A stretch of DNA of 64,000 bases from Stagonosporopsis chrysanthemi (Eukaryota; Ascomycota; Dothideomycetes; Pleosporales; Didymellaceae). Of the stretch, positions 63,950-64,000 are shown in pieces; positions within the stretch are counted from its first letter, which is position 1, and each line of letters opens with the position of its first letter. The notes below the pieces were generated by a model, which worked only from the letters and a program-made list of their open reading frames with translations, did no database searches and was not told where the DNA came from. A program made the translations under genes and the position numbers. Location: the NCBI GenBank assembly GCA_022560025.1, contig JAFISE010000018.1, positions 186,001 through 250,000 of the forward strand. Direction: 5' to 3'.

Positions 63950-64000
63950 CTGGGCAACGGGTTAGCGAGGAATGCGCTGAGATAGCTGTAGTCGTATCAT
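63950..64000 (-). other. Intron at the start of RCC1, running to the window edge
   Basis: The minus strand reads GCTAACCCGTTGCCCAG before the RCC1 exon, a branch site and 3' splice site. The donor and first exon are outside the window. Confidence 0.7.

Noticed and set aside
1..64000. CRISPR arrays, bacterial operons, riboswitches
   Set aside because: The sequence is eukaryotic nuclear DNA; no direct-repeat arrays with regular spacers or Shine-Dalgarno-led operons were seen.

Overview
This is a 64 kb piece of a nuclear chromosome from a filamentous ascomycete (Pezizomycotina). The evidence is the mix of genes (fungal Vps35, Nic96, Med27, Rad26, Utp17, Rpb10, RCC1, Zn2Cys6 and Ndt80-type regulators), many short 45-60 nt introns with GTAWGT-type donors and CTAAC/CTGAC branch sites, and genes on both strands separated by 0.3-3 kb. 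A dothideomycete is my best guess, but only an inference. I resolved 20 protein genes (VPS35 cut by the left edge, RCC1 by the right) and one intron-containing tRNA-Thr. All exon joins were worked out by eye from splice signals, reading phase and recalled family motifs.

Layout. 1-13 kb is housekeeping: VPS35 (retromer), a small secreted Ser/Thr-rich protein, NIC96 (nuclear pore), a short unknown protein, MED27 (Mediator; four short exons, easily missed), a cytochrome-b2-like FMN dehydrogenase ending in AKL, and a divergent Rab GTPase. 13.5-31.1 kb is a complete N-acetylglucosamine (GlcNAc) utilisation cluster: GlcN-6-P deaminase, UNC93-type MFS transporter, hexokinase-like GlcNAc kinase, Ndt80-like regulator (RON1-type), a GH3 glycosidase fused to GNAT acetyltransferase modules, and GlcNAc-6-P deacetylase. 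31.5-36.8 kb holds RAD26/CSB and a secreted or anchored protein.

37.7-44.9 kb is a compact sugar locus: a sugar-porter permease, a Zn2Cys6 factor and a secreted GH27 alpha-galactosidase. Then come an S6K/Psk1-like AGC kinase, a repeat-bearing stretch with tRNA-Thr(AGU), a chitin deacetylase with four CBM18 lectin modules, a large empty stretch (52.4-55.8 kb), a secreted PI-PLC-like protein, UTP17 and RPB10 (divergent, 325 bp apart), and RCC1.

How the genes work together: the GlcNAc cluster would import GlcNAc (NGT1), phosphorylate it (HXK3), deacetylate it (DAC1) and deaminate/isomerise it to fructose-6-phosphate (DAM1), with NAG3 perhaps acting on chitin-derived glycosides and RON1 controlling expression. 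Four of the six genes sit in two divergent pairs. The most unusual points are gene-structure oddities (a 7-nt microexon, a start codon split by an intron, a GC-AG intron, four stop-free introns whose length is a multiple of three) and the altered catalytic residues of the GH3 domain.
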